64,000 nt of DNA from Cupriavidus pauculus (GTDB lineage: Bacteria > Pseudomonadota > Gammaproteobacteria > Burkholderiales > Burkholderiaceae): NCBI RefSeq assembly GCF_008693385.1, contig NZ_CP044065.1:1116001-1180000 (forward strand), read 5' to 3'. Each line of letters starts with the position of its first letter. Position 1 is the stretch's first letter. The notes beneath the pieces were generated by a model. The model did no database searches and was not told the origin of the DNA. It saw only the letters and a program-made list of their open reading frames with translations. Shown here in pieces: positions 18,014 to 29,629 of the stretch. A program made the translations under genes and the position numbers.

Positions 18014-21000
18014 ATGGCTGGCTTCTTTATCGACCGACCCGTATTCGCGTGGGTCGTCGCCATCCTCATCTCGCTGTTCGGTGCCATCGCCATGCGCAGC
18101 ATGGGCATCGACTCGTATCCGGAGATCGCGCCGCCGCAGGTGACCGTCACGGCCAATTATCCCGGCGCCAGCGCGGCGACGATGGAATCGACGGTGACGC
18201 AGGTCATCGAGCAGCAGCTCACCGGCATCGACAACCTGCTGTACTTCAGCTCGAACTCGAGCGCCAACGGCCAGACCGTCATCACGCTGACGTTCGCTAC
18301 CGGCACCAACCCGGATATCGCGCAGGTGCAGGTGCAGAACAAGGTGACGCTGGCCACGCCGCTGTTGCCCGCGCAGGTGACCCAGCAGGGCGTCGTCGTG
18401 GCCAAGGCCAGTCCGGATATCCTGATGTTCATCGCCTTGCGCTCGAACAGTCCCGCCGTGGACGCGCCGCGGCTGAGCGACATCCTCGCGTCGCAGATCC
18501 AGCCGGTGATCGGGCGGGTCAGCGGGGTGGGCAACACCACGCTGCTCGGCTCGGAATATGCGGCGCGCATCTGGATCGATCCCGACAAGCTGCAGGGCTA
18601 TGGGCTGTCGACGACGCAGGTGCTGAACGCCGTCAACGCCCAGAACGCGCAGTTTGCGGCGGGGTCGCTCGGCGCGGACCCGGCCGTGAAGGGGCAGGTC
18701 TTCACGGCAACGGTATCGGGCGACAGCCTGTTCTCGTCGCTGCAACAGTTCCGCGACATCATCCTGCTGTCGAGAAGCGACGGCACGACGGTGCGGCTCT
18801 CCGATGTGGCGCGGGTCAGCTTCGGCGCGCAGACGTACGGGATCGCGCCGGTCTATGACGGCAAGCCCGCCGGCGGAATGGCCGTGTTTCTGCTGCCCGG
18901 CGCCAACGCATTGTCGGTCGCCAATGCGGTCAAGGCACAGATGGCGTCGCTCGCCCGCGATCTGCCCGCCGGGGTGACATGGAGCGTGCCCTACGACACG
19001 ACGCCATTCATCACGGCCTCGATCACCGATGTGGTTCACACGCTGATCGAAGCGATCGCGCTCGTGTTCGTCGTGATGCTGGTGTTCCTGCAGAACCTTC
19101 GCGCCACCATCATTCCCACGCTCGTCATTCCCGTGGCGCTATTGGGCACGTTTATCGGCCTCTCGCTGCTGCACTACACGCTCAATCAACTGACACTGTT
19201 CGGCATGGTACTGGCGATCGGCATCGTGGTCGACGACGCGATCGTGGTGATAGAGAACGTCGAGCGCATCATGAGCGAGGAGGGCACCGAGCCCAAAGCC
19301 GCCACGCACAAGGCCATGCGGCAGATCACGGGCGCCATCGTCGCGATCACGGTGGTGCTGTCGGCCGTGTTCGTACCGTCCGCGCTGCAGCCGGGCGCCA
19401 CGGGCATCATCTACGCCCAGTTTGCATTGACCATCGCCGTGTCGATGATCTTCTCCGCGTTCCTGGCCATGTCGTTCACGCCGTCGCTGTGCGCCGCCAT
19501 CCTGCGGCCGGTCCACCCCGACAAGAAGGGTCCGTTCTTCCGCTGGTTCGATCGCGGTTTCGGGTGGATGTCGCGCACCTACCTTGGCCACGTCACTCGC
19601 GCCGTCCGTCATGCGCCGCGATGGATGGTGGGCTTCGTGCTGTTCGTCGTGCTGGCGGGCTTCCTGTACACAAAGCTGCCGACGGGCTTCGTGCCGGACG
19701 AGGATCAGGGCTTTATCCTCGTGCTCGTGAACCTGCCGTCGGGGTCGACGCTGGCCAGTACGCGGCGCGTCATGGGCGAAGTCCGCGACAAGCTTCTGCA
19801 CAGCCCGATCGGGAAGGACATCAGCGCCATGTTCCAGCCGGTGGGTTTCAGCTTCGTCGGCACGAGCGAGAACGTCGGCATGACGTTCATCAAGCTGACC
19901 GACTGGAGCCAGCGATCGCAAAGCGCGATGGCGCTGATTCCGCAGGTCAACCAGATCCTGCATGGCGTCACCGACGCGCAGATCTTCGCGACCGATCTGC
20001 CGACGATTCGCGGGTTGAGCCAGTTTGGCGGCATCGACATGTACCTGCAGGCGAGGAGCGGGCAGTCGCGCGACCAACTGGAGGCCGCCGAGAAAACGCT
20101 GCTCGAAGAAGCCGGCAAGAGCCCCGACCTCTACGGCATCCGCGCCAACTCGCTGCCGAGCGCGCAGCAACTGCGCATCGCGGTGGACCGCACGCAGGCG
20201 GAGTCGATGGGACTGTCGCTGACGGACGTCTACAACACGATTCAGATGGAACTGGCGCCGTTCTTCGTGAACCAGTTCACGTATGGAGGCCGGGTCAAGC
20301 GCGTGTACATCCAGGCGGACGCGCCATTCCGCATGGGCATCGATGCATTCCGGCATCTGTTTACGCCCGCGCCCGCGCCCGCGTCCACCACGGCGCCGAC
20401 GCCCGCACCGGTGAACCCATCGGCGGCCAACACGCTGGTCAGCCCCTACAACAGTGTCCCGCTATCGAGCGTGGTCAGCACCCACTGGGCCGTCGCGCCC
20501 ACCGTGCAACCGCGCTATGACGGCTATTCCGCGATCGAGATCGTGGGCAATCCGGCATCGGGCTATTCGACGGGGCAGGCCATGCAGGTGCTCCAGAACA
20601 TCATCGACCAGAAGCTGCCGCCAGGCTTCGCCGCGGACTGGACGGGGCAGTCCTATCAGGAACTGCTGGCCGGATCCTCCGCGACCACGCTGATGGCGCT
20701 TTCCATCGTCGTGGTGTTCCTGTGCCTGGCCGCGCTCTACGAGAGCTGGTCGATTCCTGCCTCGGTACTGCTGGTCGCGCCCATCGGGATGCTCGGCATG
20801 CTGGTCTTCTGCCTGTGGCAAAACGTGCCGAACGACATCTACTTCAAGATCGGCCTCGTCACCGTCATCGGCCTGGCCGCGAAGAATGCGATCCTGATCG
20901 TCGAGTTCGCCGTCGAAGGACAGGCGCGCGGACTGAGCCTTTTCGACGCGGTCGTGGCCGCGGCAAGACTGCGCCTGCGCCCGATCCTGATGACCTCGAT

Positions 21001-21208
21001 GGCGTTTATCCTCGGTGTGTTCCCGCTCGTGGTATCGACGGGCGCCGGCGCGGCGTCCCGCCATGAGCTCGGCATCGGCGTCATCGGCGGCATGCTTGCG
21101 GCGACGGTGCTTGGCCTGCTGTTTATTCCCGTGTTCTATGTCTCGGTCAGGCGCGTGCTCGGAGACAAGCTCGGCACGCACGCAGGCCCGCGCGAGGACG
21201 CATCGTGA
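18014..21208 (+). CDS. RND efflux pump, HAE1 family (AcrB-like)
   Basis: Inner-membrane proton-driven drug exporter of 1064 residues with two internally related halves. The proton-relay aspartates D407 and D408 (GIVVDDAIVVIENV) are at the AcrB positions. The start FFIDRPVFAWVVAI is canonical and AGGAGG precedes it. Odd feature: a Pro/Ala/Thr-rich segment at about residues 784-814 (TPAPAPASTTAPTPAPV) sits in the second periplasmic loop and appears 20-25 residues longer than AcrB there. Substrate unknown; the neighbouring aldehyde genes suggest aromatic or aldehyde-type toxicants by inference. Confidence 0.94.
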   Translation: MAGFFIDRPVFAWVVAILISLFGAIAMRSMGIDSYPEIAPPQVTVTANYPGASAATMESTVTQVIEQQLTGIDNLLYFSSNSSANGQTVITLTFATGTNPDIAQVQVQNKVTLATPLLPAQVTQQGVVVAKASPDILMFIALRSNSPAVDAPRLSDILASQIQPVIGRVSGVGNTTLLGSEYAARIWIDPDKLQGYGLSTTQVLNAVNAQNAQFAAGSLGADPAVKGQVFTATVSGDSLFSSLQQFRDIILLSRSDGTTVRLSDVARVSFGAQTYGIAPVYDGKPAGGMAVFLLPGANALSVANAVKAQMASLARDLPAGVTWSVPYDTTPFITASITDVVHTLIEAIALVFVVMLVFLQNLRATIIPTLVIPVALLGTFIGLSLLHYTLNQLTLFGMVLAIGIVVDDAIVVIENVERIMSEEGTEPKAATHKAMRQITGAIVAITVVLSAVFVPSALQPGATGIIYAQFALTIAVSMIFSAFLAMSFTPSLCAAILRPVHPDKKGPFFRWFDRGFGWMSRTYLGHVTRAVRHAPRWMVGFVLFVVLAGFLYTKLPTGFVPDEDQGFILVLVNLPSGSTLASTRRVMGEVRDKLLHSPIGKDISAMFQPVGFSFVGTSENVGMTFIKLTDWSQRSQSAMALIPQVNQILHGVTDAQIFATDLPTIRGLSQFGGIDMYLQARSGQSRDQLEAAEKTLLEEAGKSPDLYGIRANSLPSAQQLRIAVDRTQAESMGLSLTDVYNTIQMELAPFFVNQFTYGGRVKRVYIQADAPFRMGIDAFRHLFTPAPAPASTTAPTPAPVNPSAANTLVSPYNSVPLSSVVSTHWAVAPTVQPRYDGYSAIEIVGNPASGYSTGQAMQVLQNIIDQKLPPGFAADWTGQSYQELLAGSSATTLMALSIVVVFLCLAALYESWSIPASVLLVAPIGMLGMLVFCLWQNVPNDIYFKIGLVTVIGLAAKNAILIVEFAVEGQARGLSLFDAVVAAARLRLRPILMTSMAFILGVFPLVVSTGAGAASRHELGIGVIGGMLAATVLGLLFIPVFYVSVRRVLGDKLGTHAGPREDAS

Positions 21209-21819
21209 GCCTGCATGTCCGTGCGCGCGCCATGGCGGGTATCGCGGGGATCGTCCTTGCCTCGCTCCCGTTGCTGGCCGGAGCGGTTGGTCAGGCGCGA
21301 CCGGCCGACGCGGGTTTGCTGCCGGCCCATTATGTCCTGCAGCGCGCGAACGTCTTCTTCGTGGTGGACGTGTCCCATCAACCGCTCCGGATGCGCTTTA
21401 CGCGCGTGGACGCGCAACTGGAGCAGGGCGTCGGCGGTGACGCCGATCAGGTGGCGGTCACGATCGACGTCGCGAGCGTGGAGACCCGCCCGCGCTTTCT
21501 GTCACCGATCGTACGGGGCAGTGGCATGCTCGACGAGGCGCACTACCCCGAGATCCGCTTCGTCAGCACCCGGTTTGTGCGAGATCGGGCGGGCAGTGGC
21601 TGGCTTCACGGCGACCTGACGATGCATGGTGTCGTGTGCCCGGTGGATTTTCTGGTGACGCAGGTGCCCGGCGCCATCGAGTCACCGAACGACGGCCGGC
21701 TGGAATTCGCGGCGGCCGGGGACATCAGCCTGCGGAAGTTTGGGCTGTCGACCTGGTTCCCTGGCGTCGGCGACGCCGTGCATGTGACGATCGACGCGGC
21801 GTTCGCGCAGGTGCCATGA
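21205..21819 (+). CDS. YceI family periplasmic protein
   Basis: Secreted lipocalin-like protein of 204 residues. An N-terminal signal (VLASLPLLAGAVG) is followed by the YceI domain: SHQPLRMRFTRVDAQL, the MLDEAHYPEIRFVSTRF motif and the final FGLSTWFPGVGD segment. YceI proteins bind isoprenoid or amphiphilic lipids. The start is GTG, overlapping the pump stop by 4 bp (GTGA), so it belongs to the efflux operon and may bind a lipophilic pump substrate; this role is inference. Confidence 0.82.
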   Translation: MSLHVRARAMAGIAGIVLASLPLLAGAVGQARPADAGLLPAHYVLQRANVFFVVDVSHQPLRMRFTRVDAQLEQGVGGDADQVAVTIDVASVETRPRFLSPIVRGSGMLDEAHYPEIRFVSTRFVRDRAGSGWLHGDLTMHGVVCPVDFLVTQVPGAIESPNDGRLEFAAAGDISLRKFGLSTWFPGVGDAVHVTIDAAFAQVP

Positions 21820-21835
21820 GTGGCCCCAAGGCGTT

Positions 21836-23314
21836 TCAGGGCACGTCGCGCCGCGGCAGTTCGAACGGCATGTCCTCGTACGCAATCAGGCGCGTCTTCC
21901 TGACCAGCCGGTAGCCGAGCCATAGCGCCGCGAACATCGGAACGCCGATATAGGTCGCCACGATGTCGTGCCAGCGGTTGGGGATGTCGGTAAACGCCTG
22001 ATAGTTCTGCCCCGCGACAATCACGAGGCACAGGATGCCCGCGAAGATCGGCCCAAACGGGTAGAGCGGAGAGCGGTACGCGAGGTCGGAGACCTTGTAG
22101 CCCTGCGCGATCAGGCCGCGGCGGAAGCGGTAGTGGCTGATGGCGATGCCGAACCACGCGAAGAAGCCCGTCATCGCCGAGGTGTTCAGCAGCCACAGGT
22201 AGACGGTCTTGTCGCCGAACAGCGAGCTGAAGAAGCATAGCGCGCCGATGGCCGTGGTGACGAACAGCGCGTTCAGCGGGACGCCCGCGCGCGTCAGCCG
22301 TCCCAGCGCCCGGGGCGCGCGGCCGCTGACGGCCAGGCCGTAGAGGATGCGGGTGGATACGTACATGCTCGAGGTGCCCGCGGACAGCAGCGCGGTGAGC
22401 ACCACGGCGTTCATCAGGCCGGCCGCGAACGCGAGGCCCGCGTGCCGGAACACCAGCGCGAACGGGCTCACGCCGATATCGGTCACGTCGTTGCGCAGCA
22501 GATTCGGATCGGTATAGGGAATCAGCACGCCGATGATCAGGATCGCGATCACATAGAACAGCAGGATGCGCCAGAACGTCTGGCGGATCGCGCGTGGAAT
22601 CGTGCGGGCGGGGTCGGTGGCCTCGCCGGCGGCCACGCCGACGGTCTCCGTGCCCTGGAACGAGAATCCCGCAATCATGGCTACCGCGAACATCGCCGGT
22701 ATGCCCCCGACGAACGGCGCGTCGCCGATCGTAAAGTTCTGCCAGCCCGATTGCGGTCCGCCGCGCAGGATGCCGAAGATCATCAGCACGCCCACGATCA
22801 GGAAGATCACGACCGTCACGACCTTGATCAGCGCAAACCAGTATTCGGCCTCGCCGAACCCGCGCACCGAGAACGCGTTGAGCCCGAACATCAGCAGCAG
22901 GAACCCCGCGCTCCAGACCACGCCCGGTATCTCCGGATACCAGTACTGCATGACGAGCTGCGCGGCCGTGAGTTCCACGGCGATGGTCACGGCCAGGCTG
23001 AACCAGTAGTTCCAGCCCAGCGCGAAGCCGAAGCCTTCCTCGACGTACAGCGCGCTATAGGTGACGAACGACCCGGCCACGGGCATATGCACGGCCAGTT
23101 CGCCGAGGCTCGTCATCAGGCAATAGACCATGAGGCCGATGACGCAGTAGGCGAGCAGCGCGCCGCCGGGGCCCGACTGGGCGATGGATGCGCCGGATGC
23201 GACGAAGAGGCCGGTGCCGACCGCGCCGCCTATCGCGATCATCGTGAGGTGGCGGGCACCGAGCTTGCGCTGGAGGTCGTCGTGCTCGACGGTGGGATGC
23301 TGGTGAGCTGTCAT
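21836..23314 (-). CDS. lysP: APC-family amino acid permease, LysP-like
   Basis: Inner-membrane amino acid transporter of 492 residues with about 12 hydrophobic segments. N-terminal MIAIGGAVGTGLFVASG is the APC/AAT signature. Several stretches closely resemble E. coli lysine permease LysP (LLRNDVTDIGVSPFALVF; NTSAMTGFFAWFGIAISHYR), so lysine is the best guess, with other basic amino acids not excluded. Monocistronic, facing the efflux operon tail-to-tail (16 bp). Its 5' leader lies in the 433-bp gap to the β-oxidation operon; I saw no lysine-riboswitch architecture there. Confidence 0.85.
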   Translation of the reverse strand: MTAHQHPTVEHDDLQRKLGARHLTMIAIGGAVGTGLFVASGASIAQSGPGGALLAYCVIGLMVYCLMTSLGELAVHMPVAGSFVTYSALYVEEGFGFALGWNYWFSLAVTIAVELTAAQLVMQYWYPEIPGVVWSAGFLLLMFGLNAFSVRGFGEAEYWFALIKVVTVVIFLIVGVLMIFGILRGGPQSGWQNFTIGDAPFVGGIPAMFAVAMIAGFSFQGTETVGVAAGEATDPARTIPRAIRQTFWRILLFYVIAILIIGVLIPYTDPNLLRNDVTDIGVSPFALVFRHAGLAFAAGLMNAVVLTALLSAGTSSMYVSTRILYGLAVSGRAPRALGRLTRAGVPLNALFVTTAIGALCFFSSLFGDKTVYLWLLNTSAMTGFFAWFGIAISHYRFRRGLIAQGYKVSDLAYRSPLYPFGPIFAGILCLVIVAGQNYQAFTDIPNRWHDIVATYIGVPMFAALWLGYRLVRKTRLIAYEDMPFELPRRDVP

Positions 23315-23747
23315 CAGGGTCGCTGTGATGGCTGTCGTCGGGATCGCGGCACCTTGTGGGTGCCTTCGGGCGATCCGAAAACGAAAAGCCGCGAGTCTAG
23401 CGCGACCCGTCCGGCAAGATTAGACGGTGGCGTCAAATTTTCGCGAGATTGCGCGTCCGAGTGACGCGAGGGCCATGAAGCGCCGCGTTTGCTCAGGGTT
23501 CTCCCGTAGTGGCGACGCCGCCGGCGCGGCTCACCATGAACGCCGCCAACGGGCGTCATGCAGCGCCCGCATGCTGGCGGTGCCAACCCGCCAACGGCGA
23601 CCGCACGCGCGAATCGGGAACGATGCGGGAAATTGAACGACCGTGCTTTTCTGTGTATGCTTGTCCCCGCTCGCAGTACAGAACCATGCAGAACGATTCA
23701 CGATGCGCGCCTTCGCATCCGAGACAACCCAGACCAAAGGAACCAGC
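23315..23747. other. 433-bp divergent intergenic region, lysP-like / β-oxidation operon
   Basis: No convincing gene. It must hold both divergent promoters. Notable are several GAACGA-containing motifs (23635, 23691) near the right end, an AT-richer stretch at 23640-23665, and a small GCACC-TTGTG-GGTGC hairpin near the left end. No clear paired -35/-10 was recognised. Confidence 0.5.
23635..23646. promoter_or_regulatory. GAACGACCGTGC element upstream of the β-oxidation operon
   Basis: Shares its first ten bases with the perfect inverted repeat GAACG-AC-CGTTC at 34525-34536. It lies about 100 bp before the first β-oxidation start. A TetR-type repressor site is the natural hypothesis, but this copy is imperfect. 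Confidence 0.35.
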
Positions 23748-25829
23748 ATGACAGCGCAGTATCAGGTTCAGGACGGCGTGGCCGTCATCACGCTCGACAA
23801 TCCGCCCGTCAACGGCCTCGGCCACAGCACGCGGCTCGGCATCGTGGAAGGCCTGACGCGCGCGCTGGACGATGGCGCCGTGAAGGCCGTCGTGATCACG
23901 GGCGCCGGCAAGGCGTTCTCCGGCGGCGCCGATATTCGCGAATTCAATACCCCCAAGGCCACGCAGGAACCGACGCTGGGTTCGGTCATCCGCGCGCTGG
24001 AAGCGTCCACGAAGCCCGTGGTCGCGGCGATTCATACGGTGGCCATGGGCGGCGGACTGGAGCTCGCGCTCGGCTGCCACTATCGCGTGGCCGCGAAGGG
24101 CGCGCAGATCGCGCTGCCCGAGGTCAAGCTCGGCCTGCTGCCCGGCGCGGGCGGCACGCAGCGCCTGCCGCGCCTGATCGGCCTCGAGCAGGCCCTCAAT
24201 ATGATCGTGTCGGGTACGCCGGTGCTGTCGGAAAAGTTCGCGGGCTCGAAGCTGTTCGACGAAATCGTCGATGGCGACGTCCTGCCGGCTGCCGTGAAGT
24301 TCGCGCAGAACGTTGCCGCGGCGCCCGGCCCGTATCCGAAGGTGCGCGACCTCAAGGTCTGGCACGAGAATCCGGAAGGCTTCCTGAAGTTCGCGCGTAA
24401 TACCGTGGAAGCGGTGGCCAGGAATTTTCCGGCGCCCGCGCGCTGCGTGGATGCCGTGGCCGCTTCGCTGAAGCCGTTCGAAGCCGGCCTGAAGGCCGAA
24501 CGTGAAGGCTTTATGTACCTCGTGGGTACGCCCGAGTCGCGCGCGCTGCGCCACGCGTTCTTCGGCGAGCGTGCCGCAAGCAAGATTCCGGACGTGCCCT
24601 CGGACACGCCCGTGCGCAAGGTCGAAAAGGTGGCCGTGATCGGCGCCGGCACGATGGGTGGCGGCATCACGATGAACTTCCTGAACGCGGGCATTCCCGT
24701 GACGATGCTCGAGACGAAGCAGGAAGCGCTCGACCGCGGCGTGGCCACGATCCGCAAGAACTACGACAACAGCGCGAAGAAGGGCAAGCTGACGCCGGAA
24801 AAGGTGGAAGCGCGCATGGCGCTGCTGACGACCACGCTGTCCTATGACGCCATCAAGGATGCGGACCTCGTGATCGAGGCCGTGTTCGAAGAGCTGGGCG
24901 TCAAGGAGGCCGTGTTCAAGACGCTGGACGAGGTGATGAAGCCCGGCGCGATCCTGGCCTCCAACACCTCGACGCTCGACGTGGACAAGATTGCCGCCTT
25001 CACGAAGCGTCCGCAGGACGTGGTCGGCATGCACTTCTTCAGCCCGGCCAACGTGATGAAGCTGCTGGAAGTGGTGCGCGGCAAGGCCACCGGCAAGGAT
25101 GTGCTGGCCACGGTCATGCAGGTCGCCAAGAAGATCAAGAAGACCGCCGTCGTGTCCGGCGTCTGCGACGGCTTTATCGGCAATCGCATGATCGAACAGT
25201 ACAGCCGCCAGGCGGGCTATCTGCTCGACGAAGGCGCGCTGCCGGAACAGGTGGACAAGGCCATCGAGAAGTTCGGTTTCGCGATGGGACCGTTCCGCAT
25301 GGGCGACCTGGCCGGCAACGATATCGGCTGGGCCATCCGCAAGCGCCGCGCGGTGGAGCGTCCCGACTTCAAGTACTCGAAGACCGCCGACAAGCTCTGC
25401 GAACTGGGCCGCTTTGGCCAGAAGACCGGCGCGGGCTGGTACGACTACAAGGCGGGCGACCGCAAGCCGTATCCGAACCAGCAGGTCAACGACATGATCG
25501 TCGCGAACTCGAAGGAGGCCGGCGTCGAACGCCGCAAGATCTCCGACGAGGAGATCGTCGAGCGCCTCGTGTTCGCGCTCGTGAACGAAGGCGCCAAGAT
25601 TCTCGAAGAGGGTATCGCGTCGAAGGCTTCGGACATCGACATGGTGTACCTGACCGGCTACGGCTTCCCGCTGTTCCGCGGCGGCCCGATGCTGTACGCG
25701 GATCAGGTCGGCCTGTTCAACGTCGTGCAGGCGATGCACCGTTACGCGCGCGGCTATCACGGCGAAGCGTGGGAGCCCGCGGGTCTGCTCAAGACGCTGG
25801 CCGCCGAGGGCAAGGGTTTCAACGGCTGA
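23748..25829 (+). CDS. Bifunctional enoyl-CoA hydratase / 3-hydroxyacyl-CoA dehydrogenase (FadB/FadJ-like)
   Basis: β-oxidation multifunctional enzyme of 693 residues catalysing hydration of enoyl-CoA and NAD-dependent oxidation of 3-hydroxyacyl-CoA. The hydratase domain (1-190) has both catalytic glutamates, E105 (GGGLELALGC) and E125 (LPEVKLGLLPGAGGTQ). The dehydrogenase half has the NAD motif GAGTMGGG (299-306) and catalytic His429 (GMHFFSPANVMKL), then two C-terminal helical domains. AAAGGA precedes the ATG; a longer reading to 23643 is rejected because it covers promoter-like sequence. First gene of a nine-gene same-strand run. Confidence 0.94.
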   Translation: MTAQYQVQDGVAVITLDNPPVNGLGHSTRLGIVEGLTRALDDGAVKAVVITGAGKAFSGGADIREFNTPKATQEPTLGSVIRALEASTKPVVAAIHTVAMGGGLELALGCHYRVAAKGAQIALPEVKLGLLPGAGGTQRLPRLIGLEQALNMIVSGTPVLSEKFAGSKLFDEIVDGDVLPAAVKFAQNVAAAPGPYPKVRDLKVWHENPEGFLKFARNTVEAVARNFPAPARCVDAVAASLKPFEAGLKAEREGFMYLVGTPESRALRHAFFGERAASKIPDVPSDTPVRKVEKVAVIGAGTMGGGITMNFLNAGIPVTMLETKQEALDRGVATIRKNYDNSAKKGKLTPEKVEARMALLTTTLSYDAIKDADLVIEAVFEELGVKEAVFKTLDEVMKPGAILASNTSTLDVDKIAAFTKRPQDVVGMHFFSPANVMKLLEVVRGKATGKDVLATVMQVAKKIKKTAVVSGVCDGFIGNRMIEQYSRQAGYLLDEGALPEQVDKAIEKFGFAMGPFRMGDLAGNDIGWAIRKRRAVERPDFKYSKTADKLCELGRFGQKTGAGWYDYKAGDRKPYPNQQVNDMIVANSKEAGVERRKISDEEIVERLVFALVNEGAKILEEGIASKASDIDMVYLTGYGFPLFRGGPMLYADQVGLFNVVQAMHRYARGYHGEAWEPAGLLKTLAAEGKGFNG

Positions 25830-25858
25830 GGCCGAAACGTCATTATCGAGGAACGGAA

Positions 25859-26500
25859 ATGCACGATTGCCTGCTGGTGATCGACGTCCAGTACGACTTC
25901 ATGCCCGAGGGCGCGCTAGCCGTGCCGCGCGGGCACGAGGTCGTGCCCGTGATCAACGGGCTCGCGCCGGCGTTCGAGCACGTGGTGCTGACGCAGGACT
26001 GGCATCCGGCCGGACACGCGTCGTTCGCGTCGAGCCATGCGGGCATGCAGCCATTCGGCATGACGCGGCTGGCCTATGGGGACCAGGTCATGTGGCCCGA
26101 CCACTGCGTGCAGGGCACGCATGGCGCGGCGCTGCATGCGGACCTGCATGTGCCGCACGCGCGCATGGTGCTGCGCAAGGGCCATCACGCGGGCGTCGAT
26201 AGCTATTCGGCGTTCATGGAGGCGGACCGCGCCACGCGCACGGGCCTCGCGGGCTATCTGCGCGAGCACGGCGTGCATCGCGTGTTCTGCGTTGGGCTGG
26301 CGACCGATTTCTGCGTGGCATGGAGCGCGCTGGATGCGCGCGAAGCGGGCTTCGAAGTCGTGGTGGTCGAGGACGCTTGCCGCGCGATCGACCTCGACGG
26401 CTCGCTCGCCATGGCATGGCGCGACATGTCGGCAGCCGGCGTGGTGCGCATGACATCGGCGGAGGTGCTCGCGGAGCGCCACGCTTTCATCCGTTCCTGA
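25859..26500 (+). CDS. pncA: Nicotinamidase / pyrazinamidase
   Basis: Cysteine hydrolase converting nicotinamide to nicotinate in NAD salvage, 213 residues. The catalytic triad D9 (VIDVQYDF), K107 (LRKGHH) and C152 (LATDFCVAW) and the metal ligands D47, H49 and H53 (DWHPAGH) are all present, so it should be active. GAGGAACGGA is the ribosome site. It sits 29 bp after the hydratase/dehydrogenase gene and 37 bp before the thiolase, inside the β-oxidation run, possibly supplying NAD for dehydrogenation. A related isochorismatase-like amidase role cannot be excluded, but DWHPxxH is specific. Confidence 0.92.
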   Translation: MHDCLLVIDVQYDFMPEGALAVPRGHEVVPVINGLAPAFEHVVLTQDWHPAGHASFASSHAGMQPFGMTRLAYGDQVMWPDHCVQGTHGAALHADLHVPHARMVLRKGHHAGVDSYSAFMEADRATRTGLAGYLREHGVHRVFCVGLATDFCVAWSALDAREAGFEVVVVEDACRAIDLDGSLAMAWRDMSAAGVVRMTSAEVLAERHAFIRS

Positions 26501-26537
26501 TTCATATAGCGATTCAAAAAATTCCGAGGAGCAACAC

Positions 26538-27716
26538 ATGAACGAGGCAGTCATCGTATCCACGGCCCGCACCGGGCTGGCCAAGAGCTGGAAGGGCGCG
26601 TTCAACATGACCCATGGCGCCACGCTGGGCGGCCATGCGGTGCAGCACGCGATCGCGCGCGCGAAGATCGAGCCGGGCGAGGTGGAAGACGTGCTGATGG
26701 GCTGCGCGAATCCCGAAGGCGCCACGGGTGCGAACATCGCGCGCCAGATCGCGCTGCGCGCGGGGTGCCCGGTGACGGTGCCCGGCGCGACCGTGAATCG
26801 CTTCTGCTCGTCGGGCCTGCAGACCATCGCGATGGCCGCGCAGCGCGTGATCGCCGATGAAGGCGATATCTTCGTGGCCGGCGGCGTCGAGTCCATCTCG
26901 TGCGTGCAGCAGGAAATGAACCGCCACATGATCCAGGAGAGCTGGCTGAGCCAGAACAAGCCCGAGATCTACTGGAGCATGCTGCAGACCGCCGAGAACG
27001 TGGCCAAGCGCTACAACATCTCCAAGGAGCGCCAGGACGAGTACGGCGTGCAGAGCCAGCTGCGCGCGGCCGCCGCGCAGGAAGCCGGCAAGTTCAAGGA
27101 CGAGATCGTGCCGATGACGGTGCTGGCCGGCGTCGCGGACAAGGCCACGGGCCAGCTGTTCACGAAGGAGGTCACGATCTCCGCCGACGAGGGCATCCGC
27201 GCCGACACCACGCTCGAAGGCGTGTCGAAGATCCGCACGGCCACGCCGGGCGGCGTGATCACCGCCGGGAATGCCTCGCAATTTTCGGACGGCGCGTCGG
27301 CCGCCGTCGTGATGAGCGCGAAGGTCGCCGCCGCGCGCGGCCTGCAGCCGCTGGGCGTATTCCGCGGTTTCGCGGTGGCCGGCTGCGAGCCCGACGAGAT
27401 GGGCATCGGCCCCGTGTTCGCGGTGCCCAGGCTGCTGAAGAAGACGGGCCTCAAGGTCGAGGACATTGGCCTCTGGGAGCTCAACGAGGCGTTCGCGGTA
27501 CAGGTGCTGTACTGCGCGGACAAGCTCGGCATTCCGATGGATCGCCTGAACGTCAATGGCGGCGCGATCGCCGTGGGCCATCCCTATGGCGTGTCCGGCG
27601 CGCGTCTGGTCGGCCATGCGCTGATCGAGGGCAAGCGCCGTGGCGTGAAGTACGTCGTGGTGACGATGTGCATCGGTGGCGGGCAGGGCGCGGCAGGGCT
27701 GTTCGAAGTGCTGTAA
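26538..27716 (+). CDS. Acetyl-CoA acetyltransferase / 3-ketoacyl-CoA thiolase
   Basis: Thiolase of 392 residues for the last β-oxidation step. Nucleophile C90 ([10 protein letters not shown]), H348 ([11 protein letters not shown]) and C378 (MCIGGGQG) form the standard active site. Its chain-length preference is not readable, but the pairing with the FadB-like enzyme makes a degradative role more likely than polyhydroxybutyrate synthesis. The start follows GAGGAGC. Confidence 0.95.
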   Translation: MNEAVIVSTARTGLAKSWKGAFNMTHGATLGGHAVQHAIARAKIEPGEVEDVLMGCANPEGATGANIARQIALRAGCPVTVPGATVNRFCSSGLQTIAMAAQRVIADEGDIFVAGGVESISCVQQEMNRHMIQESWLSQNKPEIYWSMLQTAENVAKRYNISKERQDEYGVQSQLRAAAAQEAGKFKDEIVPMTVLAGVADKATGQLFTKEVTISADEGIRADTTLEGVSKIRTATPGGVITAGNASQFSDGASAAVVMSAKVAAARGLQPLGVFRGFAVAGCEPDEMGIGPVFAVPRLLKKTGLKVEDIGLWELNEAFAVQVLYCADKLGIPMDRLNVNGGAIAVGHPYGVSGARLVGHALIEGKRRGVKYVVVTMCIGGGQGAAGLFEVL

Positions 27717-27747
27717 GACCTGACTCCCGACCCCAGCCACCGCTGCC

Positions 27748-29598
<1,851 letters not shown>

Positions 29599-29629
29599 AC
29601 CGGCGCTCATCACAAAGAAGGAGACACCG

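Noticed and set aside
23315..23450. Lysine riboswitch in the leader of the LysP-like gene
   Set aside because: The leader is short and no five-helix junction pattern or conserved core could be recognised.
23556..25760. Minus-strand frame of 734 codons antisense to the FadB-like gene
   Set aside because: Composition typical of antisense shadows in high-GC coding DNA (His, Asp, Arg); no recognisable domain.
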